Shown here: one piece after another, positions 10,689-23,288 of the stretch
Layout of the letters: each line of letters starts with the position of its first letter
Position numbering within the stretch: position 1 is the first letter of the stretch
Assembly: GCF_029852145.1 (NCBI RefSeq)
Contig: NC_079974.1
Location: 868,001 to 932,000, forward strand
Length of the DNA stretch: 64,000 nucleotides
Source: Microplitis mediator
Taxonomy: Eukaryota; Arthropoda; Insecta; Hymenoptera; Braconidae
Direction of reading: 5' to 3'
The notes under the pieces: generated by a model
Database searches by the model: none
What the model was told of the DNA's origin: nothing
Seen by the model: the letters and a program-made list of their open reading frames with translations, nothing else
Translations under genes and position numbers: made by a program

Positions 10689-10756
10689 CAGTAATGCTTC
10701 GTTGAATTTCTGTGAGCTTCTGCGTACCAATCACCGAAAAATGGACATTTTTATAC
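10689..10756 (-). CDS. Isolated exon resembling SNAPC3 (snRNA-activating complex subunit)
   Basis: A 68-nt segment is bounded by an acceptor (TTTTCAG) and a strong donor (GTAAGAAAT). In the open frame it encodes a peptide containing VIGTQKLTEIQRSI. This resembles the segment in SNAPC3 (the SNAPc 50-kDa subunit) read from memory as VLGSQKLTELRDAI. SNAPC3 binds the proximal sequence element of snRNA promoters. I could not find the flanking exons: both sides are repeats. It may be an exon of a long-intron gene or a stranded duplicate. One short match makes the call tentative. Confidence 0.33.
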
Positions 10757-10797
10757 CTGAAAACTCATTTGCGTCAGCAGCAACCTTGTCCAATATC

Positions 10798-11163
10798 ATA
10801 GAGAATATTGCAGCAATTATACTGATATAAGTTTCATTATTTATTGTTTCAAATGTCAGCTCGACAACAAAGCTATCATAAACAATGTTACAATATAAAC
10901 GTTTTTCTACCTAAAAACGTGTATATGTGATGAAAAGCAACTTTTTCAAATATTAGTAGTGGTAGTAGTAGTAGTAGTATGAGTAAAAAAAAAATTGCCA
11001 CGATATGATAGAGAATATTGCAGCAATTATACTGATATAAGTTTCATTATTTATTGTTTCAAATGTCAGCTCGACAACAAAGCTATCGTAAACAATGTTA
11101 CAATATAAACGTTTTTCTACCTAAAAACGTGTATACGTGATGAAAAGCAACTTTTTCAAATAT

Positions 11164-11204
<41 letters not shown>

Positions 11205-11320
11205 TGAGTAAAAAAAAATTGCCACGATATGATAGAGAATATTGCAGCAATTATGCTGATAAAAGTTTATTATTTATTATTTCAAATGTCAACTCGATAA
11301 CAAAGTTATCGTAAACAATT
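10798..11320. repeat. Tandem duplication of about 210-224 bp with AGT microsatellites
   Basis: GAGAATATTGCAGCAATTAT and the following block start near 10801, 11011 and 11235, the third copy partial. Each full copy ends in an AGT/GTA trinucleotide run, short in the first copy (about 10959-10980) and longer in the second (about 11163-11206), which explains the unequal spacing. Confidence 0.82.
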
Positions 11321-12321
11321 AAAAAAAATGAAATACTGAACAAGAAAAATAACTAACAATATTTGCTACAATGCTTAGTCGCAAACTATAAAATTTTTTT
11401 ATAATAAATATTATATTATTTGCCTGATCCATAACATATCTGCTCTAGATTGAATGATGATGATCATGCTAATGAAGTACCAGTTAATATGTAATTCGAT
11501 AAACTATGAATTTTATAATATCGAATAATTATTTATTAGTTTTTAGTCTTTAGTAGAACTTTTCATTCTCTATGATTGATTTGATAGTATAATTATTTTT
11601 ATCTCATTTGAATGTAAAATTGCAATTTAATTGGGTTTGAGACTCGTCACGGGGAAAATTTCAAAAGTCATTTCCAGTCAACATGCATTTACGATCGAAC
11701 AATCTTGACATAATAAGCCTGTTTGATGTCCATTTTTGTAAATGTAATTTTCGTGATTTTTTTGTAACTTTCAATTATTTTTAATTATATACAATTATAT
11801 ATGAACTGTATATCCCAGGTAGGAACCGGCAATGATGAAAATTGGGCCAGCGTTGGCCCTTTTTTAATCTGCCAAGATTCGATAGCTAAGCGTGTACTGA
11901 TAAAAGGATTTATTTGAGAGTAATAAACTAGATTTATTAAAACTCTTGTGACAAGTTTCTTTGAGAGAAATAAATATTTATTACAATTAAATCATTCTAT
12001 GGTTTATCTCAAATAAATATTCGTAATATCAACAAAGCCTTCTTTGACTTGAATAAATATTTATTTTCACCAAATAATATTTATTAATATAGTCAATAAA
12101 TATTTCTTTAACGAACATTATCGATAGATGGCTGCATATAATCATATGTAGTTGTATATATTAGCAAGAGCCTAACAGAGATAGTAGTAAGCGTCGCGTG
12201 CGGCAAGCACGGCCATATTTTATATAAAATATAAAAATTATTTTAAATAATTGTTTTTTTTTATTATTCATTATCTTTCCACTTAAAATAAATTTTTTTA
12301 AATATTTTTATTTTTCATATG
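11321..12321. other. Stretch without a supported gene
   Basis: A/T-rich sequence. About 11898-12120 holds a degenerate element of AATAAATATTTATT words. A short open - strand segment near 11690-11770 has two closely spaced cysteine pairs but no convincing splice frame. Nothing else is recognisable. Confidence 0.5.
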
Positions 12322-12656
12322 AAGGCCCCCCTCAAAAATTAGATAAAAATTTTTTTTTATTTTCCGTCAAGTTATAACCTCAATAATGTTTTTATGATAT
12401 TTTAGGCCAATATGTGATATGTGGGGTATAATGGACCACTCGATAAAAAAATTGCAACGAAAAAATTATTTTTTTTTTAATTTTCCGTCAAGTTAATTTT
12501 TTTTTTTAATTGATCCATTTTACCCCACATATTACATATTGGCCTCAAATATGATAAAAACATTATAGAGGTCATAACTTGACGGAAAATAGAAAAAAAT
12601 TTTTTACCTAATTTTTGAGGGAGGCCTCGTGCCCTAGGCTCCCCTATTTACCGAAG
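12322..12656. mobile_element. Foldback element, GAGGAGACCGGGGC family, partial
   Basis: The inverted halves carry TTTTCCGTCAAGTTATAAC on the left and GTCATAACTTGACGGAAAAT on the right, around a centre mentioning TTACCCCACATATTACATAT. The same internal sequence occurs in the complete copy at 17718-18225; here the outer ends are worn. Confidence 0.7.
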
Positions 12657-12929
12657 ATTCGGTAAAGTTTCGATACTATTCGAATCTTTCGAAGTATTCG
12701 AACCTTTCAAATTATTCGAACTATTCGAACATTTCGAATCTTCGAGGTGAATCTTGAATCGAATTGGTTGGTTCGATTCGCCTCGAATAATTCGAAGTTT
12801 CGAGTATTCGCACACCCCTAATATAAAATATCCGAGAATAATTTTGAAAACGCTATTTTTTCTATTTTTTTGTTGATAACATTATTTAAATTAAAGAACG
12901 AGTTATATTTCATTATGTGGTGATCGAGA

Positions 12930-13510
12930 GAGACCATACACTGAAAAAAAAGTTTAAGTCCGATTGGTATACACTTTTTTAATAAATTGGTATTGCGAAT
13001 ATGATATAAAAAAGTTTAAGTATTATCGCAATACTCTGTTTAAGTGAGTGACTTATATTTTCCGTACGATACTATAGCAAGTCCAGAGAGTATAGTAAAA
13101 CAAGTTCCCGCGTAAGACTCAGCGCGTATTTTGCATCTTTTTTCCCCGTGTTTATATTATACCTTTAACCTATTCATCGTTCTTAAGAGCCTTTAAAAGA
13201 TTATTTACATAATTGGAATTAAAAATAATCATTTATGGATTCCTGGGTGAAAAATAAATTAACCGAGTGGAATTCATCATCCTATCATCAAGTATTATCA
13301 ATAAATGGGTTTATTGTCATTTCTTTAATCTATAGCAATATTTATTTCCATAACCTTTTTTTTCTAGTTCTGTCAATTTATGAGTGTAAGGATTTGAGTG
13401 TAGTGCTGATATGAGTTTTGCGGTGGCGCTAAAACTCGATTTAAGCGTATGACTTAAACGAGTTTAAGTGTAGTGCTTAAAAATATTGCGTTGAGACTTA
13501 TATTTGGTAT
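12930..13510. mobile_element. Palindromic-word element (AGTTTAAGTC/GACTTAAAC)
   Basis: Starts near CACTGAAAAAAAAGTTTAAG and carries repeated GTTTAAGTGTAGTGCTTA-type words near its right side. The right boundary is uncertain. Non-coding. Confidence 0.4.
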
Positions 13511-13524
13511 AATGATAAAAAACG

Positions 13525-14545
13525 TTTGGATCCAACCAGATATGTCTGGATCTCGTTATATCTGTTTATATCCAAACTTATCCAAATATTTAATCTTGCT
13601 AGATATAAGCATATATAAGCAGATATAGAGATGTATTAAGATTGATATCCAAGTAGATATACGCATATCCAAGCATATATAAGTATATCTGCTTAGATCC
13701 AACTATATATAAGCAGATATAAAAATTGATATCCATGCAGATATGCTTATATCTATGCATATACAAGTATATATAGTTATATCTGCTCAGATTCAACTAT
13801 ATATAAGCAAATATAAAGATTTATATCCAAGCAGATATAAGTACATATTGTTATATCTGCTCAGACCCAATTGTATGTATGCGGATATATAGATGCAAAA
13901 ATAATTCATATCCAAGCAGATATACGTATATCTAAGAATTTATGACTATATCCAAAAATGTGTGTCTATATGTATAATCAGTATACTGACTTTGATATAT
14001 ACGTTATTTAAATCATATACTTGATATTGCAATGAATAAATAAAATAAATCAGTTTGATCAATGTTTCCAAAGTATTCATCTATTTTTTTTATTTAAATA
14101 TCAATTGACTTTCGATATATGTTATACATAGGTTCATCAAAAGCATTAAGAGGTAATAGCAATAAAATCCAAGATATGAGTATATATTGTTTTTAGAATG
14201 GTCTAAAGTATAATATACTTATACATGTATTCATTAGAATGTAGTGAAACTTCTTTAGATATATGTGCTTAAATCTATGTAGATTTCTTCAAGATCGACA
14301 TTTACGCAGATCTGCTTGGATACACTTATATATTCGTGAATATAGTGAAATTTATTTGGATCTCTTTAGACATTTTGAGATCTGTTTGGATCTCTTTTGA
14401 TATTTTAAGATCTGTTTGGATATACTTAGATAAAGTGAGATCTCTTTGGATATTGTCAGATCTGTTTGGATCCGCTTGGATCGCGCCAAAATTTGGATCC
14501 AAGCCATGTTTGGATCTAATCATATATGCTTGGATCTAAACATAT
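13525..14545. repeat. Dense array of AGATATAAGC / GGATCC-like words
   Basis: The sequence is largely variants of a word such as ATCCAAGCAGATATAAGCAT on both strands. It starts near TTGGATCCAACCAGATATG and ends near TATGCTTGGATCTAAACATA, which are approximate reverse complements. The right part shifts to GATCTGTTTGGATC. Open frames on both strands here are by-products of the repeat. Confidence 0.65.
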
Positions 14546-15340
14546 TTTATCGGGGCAGTTTCAAAGTTCGTCATCGTATTACATTTTTACGTTCAAAAAA
14601 GTCAACGTTTTTTAAACAATTTTTTTATATGGGTACTGATTGGATAAAAGTTTACTAATTAATTTACATCTCATACACGAGAAAAAAAAATGTTTTCAAA
14701 TAATAATTTTAGGATTTTTTCTGATTATAGAATTCAAAGTATATTTGAAACTGTAGAATTTACTACTGAGAGTAAAATCATTATTTAGAAATGTATTTTT
14801 TTTTTAAATTTCTAATATGGAACCCCGACCATGCAATCATGAAACTGTGATTGTTTTTTTTTCTTTTTGCGTGTAAACTGTAAATATTTTGTAAAATTTA
14901 ATATAAAAAATAATAGTTGATGTTAATGAAAATATTCAATTTAGTTTAAAAAAATATTATACACGTTAAACTGCAAGGTTTACTAGTTTTCCACGATATT
15001 TTTATCAAGTCTAACAATTATCCGTGTCCACGTGATGAACTGATAAATAATAACGCTCAGAATATTATTGGTTCGTTTTAGCGTTTCACACATCTGTACA
15101 ATAATTATTTTAATTATATATACACACACACACACACAATTTTAAGGGCATTCTCAGTCAGTGCCCCCCACTTTTAAAAAATATGCAATGACTTTCAACT
15201 GTCATAACCGTATTAAAATTTTATTAATTAAAAAAAAAAAAATTGAAGCCTTAATTGAAAAAAGGTCAATTCCGTATTCTTTTGAATATAATATTATATT
15301 ATCCTTTTCACCCTCGCTTATGTTACAGTATATATATATA
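14546..15340. other. Stretch without a supported gene
   Basis: A/T-rich, with a short AC run near 15120-15137. No splice-supported coding sequence or clear inverted repeat seen. Confidence 0.5.
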
Positions 15341-17315
15341 CAGGGTGATTCAGAATGACCTTCACAGCAGGAAAATTTGAATAGAGGAGACGATTCTAAG
15401 CATAAAGTTCCTTAGCCATTTTTCAAAATTCTCAATAGTTTTTGAGTTATTTAAAATCTAAATTGACCAATCAAAGACATGCTTTGAGATTTAAAAAAAA
15501 TTAAAAAGAATAACAAATAAGTTTGGCAGCGCCGCAACAGTAAACTTCAAGTTATACACTATTTATTTAATTTAAAAAGTTCGATTTGTCACAGAAAAGA
15601 AACAAAACACACAATTACAACATAGAATATATTCGTATATTTTGTTTTATCTTTTCTCTTTTTATAGAAAGAATAATTAGTGGAAAATAATGTTTTTATT
15701 AAAAATAAAGCTTTTGGAAATTCGACAAAAAAAAATTACAGATTTTTAATTATATGATGAGCAACGCAGATTAAAAAAAGAAATTTGAAAACTAATTGAA
15801 TTATGTTTTACCAGAATAAAAGCAATTTCAAATAGACAAATATATAGATGACCACATTATTTTAAAATCGTTTATTTCGCTTGCTCTGTCTCGCTCAAGA
15901 CTTTGCTAAGCGCTCATTGTACGTCATACTAAACACATTTGTAAAGATCGCGCGGATTGTCTTGTTAAACATCTTTCAAGTGATCTTTTTCAGTGATTAG
16001 CCATCTGACTATCTCGTTAATGGTCTTGCTGGTGATCTTTCTTAGAATTTTTCTGGTGATCTTGCTGACCATCTGGCTGGTGGTCTCGCTGGTGGTCTTG
16101 CTGGTGGTCTCACTGGTGATCTTGCTGATGGTCTTGCTGAAGGTCTTGCTGGGGGTCTTGCTGGTGGTTTTGCTGTTGATCTTTCTTGTGGTCCTGCTGG
16201 CGGTCTTGCTGGTGGTCATGCTGAAGGTCTTGCTGGTGGTCTCACTGGTGATCTTGCTGATGGTCTTGCTGAAGGTCTTGCTGGGGGTCTTGCTGGTGGT
16301 TTTGCTGTTGATCTTTCTTGTGGTCCTGCTGGCGGTCTTGCTGGTGGTCATGCTGAAGGTCTTGCTGGTGGTCTCACTGGTGATCTTGCTGATGGTCTTG
16401 CTGGTGGTCTTGCTGGGGATCTTGCTGGTGGTTTTGCTGGTGGTCTCGCTGGTGATCTTTCTGGTGGTCTTGCTGTTGATCTTTCTTGTGGTCCTGCTAG
16501 TGATCTTTCTGGTGGTCTTGCTGACCATCTGGCTGATCACCAGCAGGACCACCAGAAAGGCCACCAGCAAGACCACCAGCCAGATGGTCAGCAAGATCAC
16601 CAGCATAATTCTAAGAAAGATCACCAGCAAGACCATTAGCGAGATAGTCAGATAGCTAATCACTGAGAAAGATCACTTGAAAGATGTTTAACAAGACAAT
16701 CCGCGCGATCTTTACAAATATGTTTAGTATGACGTACAATGAGCGCTTAGCAAAGTCTTGAGCGAGACAGAGCAAGCGAAATAAACGATTTTAAAATAAT
16801 GTGTTCATCTATATATTTGTCTATTTGAAATTGCTTTTATTCTGGTAAAACATAATTCAATTAGTTTTCAAATTTCTTTTTTTAATCTGCGTTGCTCATC
16901 ATATAATTAAAAATCTGTAATTTTTTTTTGTCGAATTTCCAAAAGCTTTATTTTTAATAAAAACATTATTTTCCACTAATTATTCTTTCTATAAAAAGAG
17001 AAATGATAAAACAAAATATACGAATATATTCTATGTTGTAATTGTGTGTTTTGTTTCTTTTCTGTGACAAATCGAACTTTTTAAATTAAATAAATAGTGT
17101 ATAACTTGAAGTTTTCTGTTGCGGCGCTGCCAAACTTATTTGTTATTCTTTTTAATTTTTTTTAAATCTCAAAGCATGTCTTTGATTGGTCAATTTAGAT
17201 TTTAAATAACTCAAAAACTATTGAGAATTTTGAAAAATGGCTAAGGAACTTTATGCTTAGAATCGTCTCCTCTATTCAAATTTTCCCGCTGTGAAGGTCA
17301 GTCTGAATCACCCTG
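15341..17315. mobile_element. CAGGGTGATTC foldback element with a tandem-repeat core
   Basis: The ends are CAGGGTGATTCAGAATGACC and GGTCAGTCTGAATCACCCTG, flanked by TATATATA. The arms run about 750 bp from each end toward the middle and are nearly identical. The core (about 16020-16540) is a 12-bp repeat (GGTGGTCTTGCT and variants) with a 132-bp higher-order period. The long frames of about 220-230 codons on both strands are produced by the 12-bp repeat and read as monotonous TTSK or LLVV peptides. Terminal sequence and TA flanks suggest a Tc1/mariner-like MITE; no transposase remains. Confidence 0.85.
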
Positions 17316-17337
17316 TATATATATATATTACGGTGGC

Positions 17338-17705
17338 TTAGAAAAAGTCTTGATCTTTGTGCTTTTACTCTCACCCTTCAAAAAGTTATTAGGGTATGGT
17401 AAAAAAAAATTCTCTCCATGTTTGAGATTTGAAAACTTCGAAGTTATTACGCGGCTTCACAAAATTCATGTTTTTAGATAAAATTGTTAGAAGATGGCTT
17501 ATTTGATAAGTAGTAATTTTTGCTATTCCAAAATACAAATTTGCGAAAATGAAACACTAGATTGTTTGAATGTTTTCTAGATTTTGAAAATTCTTGTGCG
17601 ACCTCTCTTAATCTAAAAATTTTCACTCAAAAGTGGTGATAATTTTTTTTTACCGCACTCAAACTTTTTGAGGGTAAAAGTGGAAACAAAATTTTTTTTT
17701 TATCC
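17338..17705. repeat. Inverted-repeat fragment
   Basis: CTTTTACTCTCACCCTTCAA on the left pairs imperfectly with TTTTTGAGGGTAAAAGTGG on the right, both flanked by GGTAAAAAAAAATT-like stretches. A degenerate foldback element of about 370 bp. Confidence 0.5.
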
Positions 17706-17717
17706 TCTTTAATATGT

Positions 17718-18225
17718 ATAGAGGAGACCGGGGCACGAAGGCCCCCTTAAGCCGGTTTTTTCTTCTTGTGGCTTTTGACCATCAAATTCATTTAAATTCC
17801 GTCTATTTCGGAAGAATCAGTCGAAATTTTGCAAAAAATCGAAAAAAAAATTTTTTTTTTCTGGGGCCCCCTCCCTAAAAATTATAAAAAAATTTTGTTT
17901 TCATTTTCCGTCAAGTTATGACTTCTATAATGGTTTTATTATATTTTAGGTCGATATGTGATATGTGGGGCAAAATGGACCACTCAAAAAAAAAATTGTA
18001 ACGAAAAAATTAACTTGATGGAAAATAGAAAAAAAATAATTTTTTCGTTACAATTTTTTTTTCGAGTGGTCCATTTTGCCCCACATATCACATATCGACC
18101 TAAAATATAATAAAACCATTATAGAGGTCATAACTTGACGGAAAATGAAAACAAAATTTTTTTACCTAATTTTTGAGGGGGGCCTTCGTACCCCAGGGGG
18201 CCATAGCACCCCGGTCTCCTCTATA
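17718..18225. mobile_element. Foldback element with GAGGAGACCGGGGC ends
   Basis: The left end TAGAGGAGACCGGGGCACGA and right end CACCCCGGTCTCCTCTATA are inverted repeats. Inner halves match too, centred near 18010. G+C-rich ends on an A/T-rich body. A partial relative is at 12322-12656, and a fragment (AGAGACTGGGGCATGACGG) lies near 21580. Confidence 0.82.
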
Positions 18226-18764
18226 TCTATATATATTTATATAGTTGCTATAGAAATCCCACATCAAGGAACAGTTTCCATAAGAATTATATGTGATTTA
18301 TTCCATCAAAAACAAAAATTTTAATTTTGTGCCAACGGGCGATCAATTTTCAAGCTTTATATATTTTATTCAAATGTTAATCATTTTAGCGACACACAAT
18401 ATCAATCAATAGATACATAAGTCAAACAACAGAACACGCAATATTTAATTACTCAGTTCAAGGGCAGTAAAAAGAATATACAACTTTATAAACTAATAAA
18501 ATAAAAACCTAACATCATTTGTTATTTAATTTCATGGTCAAAAATTAAATAACTTTGAACGAAAGCAAATTATTTACGGTTTGTAATTTGGTAATATCGA
18601 ATGTTCTGCAAATCGAATACTTAAAAAACCGTTTCACCAATTTTTTTAAAAATTATATTTAAAACGGTAGATTAAAATTCAAAACTCCGACTCAATTATG
18701 GGAGGAACCTTGTCCTACAACGTGTCTTTGATAAGTATTTTAAATATTACAGCAATACAAATAA
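18226..18764. other. Flank downstream of the receptor gene
   Basis: No gene seen. This is the 3' side of the - strand ionotropic receptor gene and may hold its 3' UTR; AATAAA on the - strand (TTTATT on +) is present, for example near 18361-18370. Confidence 0.4.
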
Positions 18765-20973
18765 TTAAACCCGTGTTTCAGCAACGGCAGTTTGTTTATT
18801 GATCAATGCTAATTTTCGCCGTAGTTTAGTACGTTTCGTTTCTAATTTTTGCGAACGTTTTTCAGATAATTCTGTTAATTTTTTGAACAATATTTCAAAA
18901 ATAAAAACAGTGAACGTCCACATTAAGCTCAATGTACCGAAAAGATAAACTATTCGAAAATCTTCAAACTCTAATTGATCAAATCCACTTTTATATGATT
19001 TAATTCTAGCAGCTAATTTTTTTTTTCGTTTTAATTCTTTATAAAGTTCAAAGCGTTCGGCGTAATGGATGTGACCGGTTTCAAAAATATTCATTGCTGC
19101 TTTATCGATTTTGTTTTTTAAACTCCAACGTTTACGACTCATAAACACATTGTACGATTTGAATAATATGTCTTTCGAAATGTATAGATCCTTGGTATAT
19201 CCGAAATTACGAAACTTATAAGCAAATATGCAAGCTGCTAAAGAATCTTTTGTGATTGATTCATAATATTCCAAATTTGAAGACTTTAACGGACTTGACA
19301 TATTTATCGGGCGCGAATCATTAATCAGATGAGAAACATTTACTGGAAGTGAATAATTTATCGGAACGGGATCAATTACCTTAATCGACTCTGACATTCC
19401 AATTTCTACCGAACCTGCATAATCTCTCATAATGTAATAGTAGCATTGATCATAACCATTTATATATGATTCATACAAGTATTCCTTATCAGTATCACTT
19501 GACCATATTTCTGTGTCGAATATATAATCACGGATACTATTGTCGAAAAATATTTTATACTTATTTGAATGTAAATCATTCAAATTTTCTACCCTACGGT
19601 AACTCGGTTTTGCAAGCAACGCCATGAGTTGACCCTCTAATGCTGGATTGAACATCAACATAAATAAAGATGCAGTTAAAAAAGTAATACGCATAAATAA
19701 ACGCTCTATGCGTGTCGTCATCCCCATATTCAATACCAACAAAACGATATCGAAAAAGGTTTCGACAAAATTGAACTTATTATTGACTAAGATAAGTACA
19801 TAAATGCTAGTTAGAATAATAATCGAGAGTGTCATACTTTGATAACTGAACATACTGTCGACAATTTCGTCAAGGATTGGAGTAGAACGTGAGTTTGTTA
19901 CTATCGTGAAGCCGTCTTCCGAGTATAGAGGAATAACATCGAGATATTCGTAATAAAGTATATCGAGTGGTTTTAAATCTAACCATACATCGTAAATATT
20001 ATTATTAAATAATTTTTTAGTTCTGTTAGAGTGTAAAACTTCATGAGGCCAATGGTAGTGCATCACCGGTGTGACATTCAACATTGAAAATATCTTTTCA
20101 AAAACGAATCGTGGCTTTCCGGTAAAATCGAGTTCATTTGATGAAACATCACGGAGTGAATAAGGTGCATAACCTTTTACTGGAAAACCGTCCAGAATTC
20201 TGGTTTTGTCAAAATGGTAACTTTGACACGATTCCGAATCTGTAACAAAAATCAAACATTTAAGAAAAATATAATCACAAATTGAATGCAGTACCCTACC
20301 GTTTTTAAATGTCTGCCTATACAATGTCCATCGATTATCACTCGTTTTCTTCTTAACTCTTCTCCAGGGTTTCGGTGCTCTATTAGTGTAGGGGTTAAAT
20401 GTATACACCAACGTAGTTTTGTTGACTTGATCTCGACAAACGTAAAATGATCCAAGAGCTTCAATATTCCACACCGTTCTCAGTACTTTCATTGCCTTTC
20501 CACAATTTTCACCAACAACGAAAACCAATGACTCGACGTTCCAAATAATCGACGATTTTATTTCGTGAAGAAGAGCTTTTAGTTCCCTATCAGTCTCTGC
20601 TGATAGAATATACGAAGGATGATTTGGATAGTACCATTTCATCACAGTTGACTCGAAATCATTATCGATCGTTACAATCGACGCGTTGACCACTTCGTTT
20701 ATTGAAATTTCGAACATGATGTCAATCAAGTTAACAGTTATAACCGCAGGGTTTAATTTATCAGGGAAACACAGCTCAAGTAGTTGTTTCTGTTTGAAAA
20801 TCGGACAATAATTATATAATCATACAAATCAATCTATTGTATACGTATAAAATATAAGTTACCGTATCATTGTGAAAAATCTTTAAATCAGTTGGTGCTC
20901 CATCACTTTTGTCAATATTGTTTAACGCAATGAAATTCACAAACAAACACAAAATAACAATTTTCCCCCACAT
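18765..20973 (-). CDS. Divergent ionotropic receptor (insect IR family)
   Basis: Exon 1 is 20973-20863 (37 codons, hydrophobic signal peptide, donor GTAACT); exon 2 is 20789-18765. Together they give 711 residues in one frame. The order fits the ionotropic glutamate receptor fold as modified in insect IRs: extracellular ligand-binding region, first membrane helix about 355-373, pore/second helix and the SLF-MLM-NPALEGQL segment about 400-425, a loop that completes the ligand-binding half, a last helix about 650-672, and a short basic tail. IRs are cation channels in sensory neurons. The classic agonist-binding R, T and D/E residues are not obvious, which is common in divergent IRs. A 60-nt stretch (20299-20240) has intron-like ends (GTAGGG...TTGTTACAG) and keeps the frame, so the mature protein may be 691 residues. 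I cannot assign a subfamily. Confidence 0.78.
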
Positions 20974-21976
20974 TTTTACAACAATTTTAATGAAATTAAA
21001 ATTTTAAATTATCAATAGTTTGAAAACCCTCAAATAATCTCAATTTCTTTTTAATTTTAAGTAAATTATAGAACAAATCGAATCACTGAATGCTGAAATA
21101 GCATCCATATGTCTATCTACTTCAACTTATTGCTCATAACTGACAACTCAATAGTATCATTTGCTGGAATATCCACTTCATTAGTTGTTAAGGATACGTG
21201 TCCATACATGAGGATCGCTTCGATTTTTTGAACGCGCCAATGAGTCCTCGAGAAGTATATGACGCATGTTATTAAAAGTGTAACACATTAGCATCACATT
21301 CATATACTTATTATAGCAAAACAAATGTATGTATATTACGTAGTATTCAATTTAAAGATTAATTTTTTCCCTGCATCAGTAATCATAAAAATTATCTCAA
21401 AAAAATATTTGCCCAATACTGGGCGCCACAGAATTCAAAAATATTTAACACTAGTCCATTAGTCATTACACATTTTTCTTTCGAATAGATGTATCTATTT
21501 TTTTGCAACGTTTCAAGTTGATTGTTACTGAAAACCACTTTCATTTATTAGTAAACTATTGATTTACAGAAATATAGAGACTGGGGCATGACGGCACCAC
21601 TTAAGCGAGTAATTAGTTGTGGCTTTTTAATACCGGTTACAATTTTTTTGTTGTTACAAAAATTTATTATTATTTTACAGTAAATTCGAACGAATAAATT
21701 TGAACTCTAATCATTTACTTGGGGTCCAATAGACCCCCACATTAACTTCAGAGTAAAATTCGAACGCTATCACACTTGAATTTGGTGATTTTCAAAACAA
21801 TCCGTTTGTGTTAATTGACTTTATTGGATGGTATGGTAAAGAGAAAAAAATTTTTCGTATGTCAACTGACCTCAGTGTTTCCTTCATCGTTCAACTTGTA
21901 AAACATAACAGGTTACTATAAAATAACGTGAAATTTGAACGTGTTAATTGAGTGGAAACAATATATAAAAATCTTT
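20974..21976. other. Region upstream of the receptor gene
   Basis: Probable promoter side of the - strand receptor gene. It contains a worn fragment of the GAGACCGGGGC family near 21580 and no supported coding sequence. Confidence 0.45.
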
Positions 21977-22722
<746 letters not shown>

Positions 22723-22929
22723 AAAAAAAACAAATAGAAAAAATAAACAAAGTATGTCGGCATGCAATAATTTGAACTACATATAAAAATAATGTTCGTG
22801 ATAAAAAAAAAATAATTTGTTCTTATTTTATTACTTTTTTTAAAGTTTATTTACAAATAAATAAATCAATTACAGAATAAATAGAATATATACAAGCAAT
22901 ACTTTTTTTCTTAATTATTAAGCTTATAA

Positions 22930-23256
22930 TTACATAGGAGGAGCGCATGACCCATCGGGCTGAACATCTTCACCTGGTCCACATGTATTATCTTTAGGAT
23001 CAGGAATATCATCAATATAGCCGACGGACGTCGGTGCAACAACTTTTTGTTTAAAGACATCGTTTTCTTTAGCTTTTGATTCATTTTTATATTCCTCGAT
23101 GAGCTTAGCGGAAATTTCATCGTGAAGAAAGTCATTTTTTTCACTTTTCTTCGATTCATTATCATTATTTTTTTTAATCACATATGAATTTCCAGGCAAG
23201 ATAATAAAACTAATATATATAAATGTCGAACATAAAATCAATAATTTTATATCCAT
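22930..23256 (-). CDS. Small secreted acidic/lysine-rich protein with a C-terminal Cys pair
   Basis: 108 residues, single coding exon. Residues 1-25 form a clear signal peptide with a leucine/isoleucine core ending near GNS. The middle (26-80) is hydrophilic, rich in K, E, N and D. The end carries two cysteines 13 residues apart in a G/P/D-rich context, enough for one disulfide loop. I do not recognise the family. Secretion and a short disulfide tail are reminiscent of secapin-like peptides and other small immune or venom proteins, but that is a loose analogy. A non-coding first exon is likely: an acceptor (ATTCCAG) ends the upstream intron at 23289 and a donor GTGAGT begins it at 23396, leaving a 5' UTR exon from 23397 upward. 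Confidence 0.6.
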   Translation of the reverse strand: MDIKLLILCSTFIYISFIILPGNSYVIKKNNDNESKKSEKNDFLHDEISAKLIEEYKNESKAKENDVFKQKVVAPTSVGYIDDIPDPKDNTCGPGEDVQPDGSCAPPM

Positions 23257-23288
23257 ATTTTTTAAATGAAATTTTTCGAATCTTATAA

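Noticed and set aside
11690..11770. Short - strand segment encoding closely spaced cysteines, near the SNAPC3-like exon
   Set aside because: No matching splice sites in phase and too short to place in a family.
13599..14658. Several 65-70 codon frames on both strands
   Set aside because: By-products of the AGATATAAGC word array.
15965..16663. Frames of about 230 and 220 codons on opposite strands
   Set aside because: Both arise from the 12-bp repeat in the core of the CAGGGTGATTC foldback; the peptides are monotonous.
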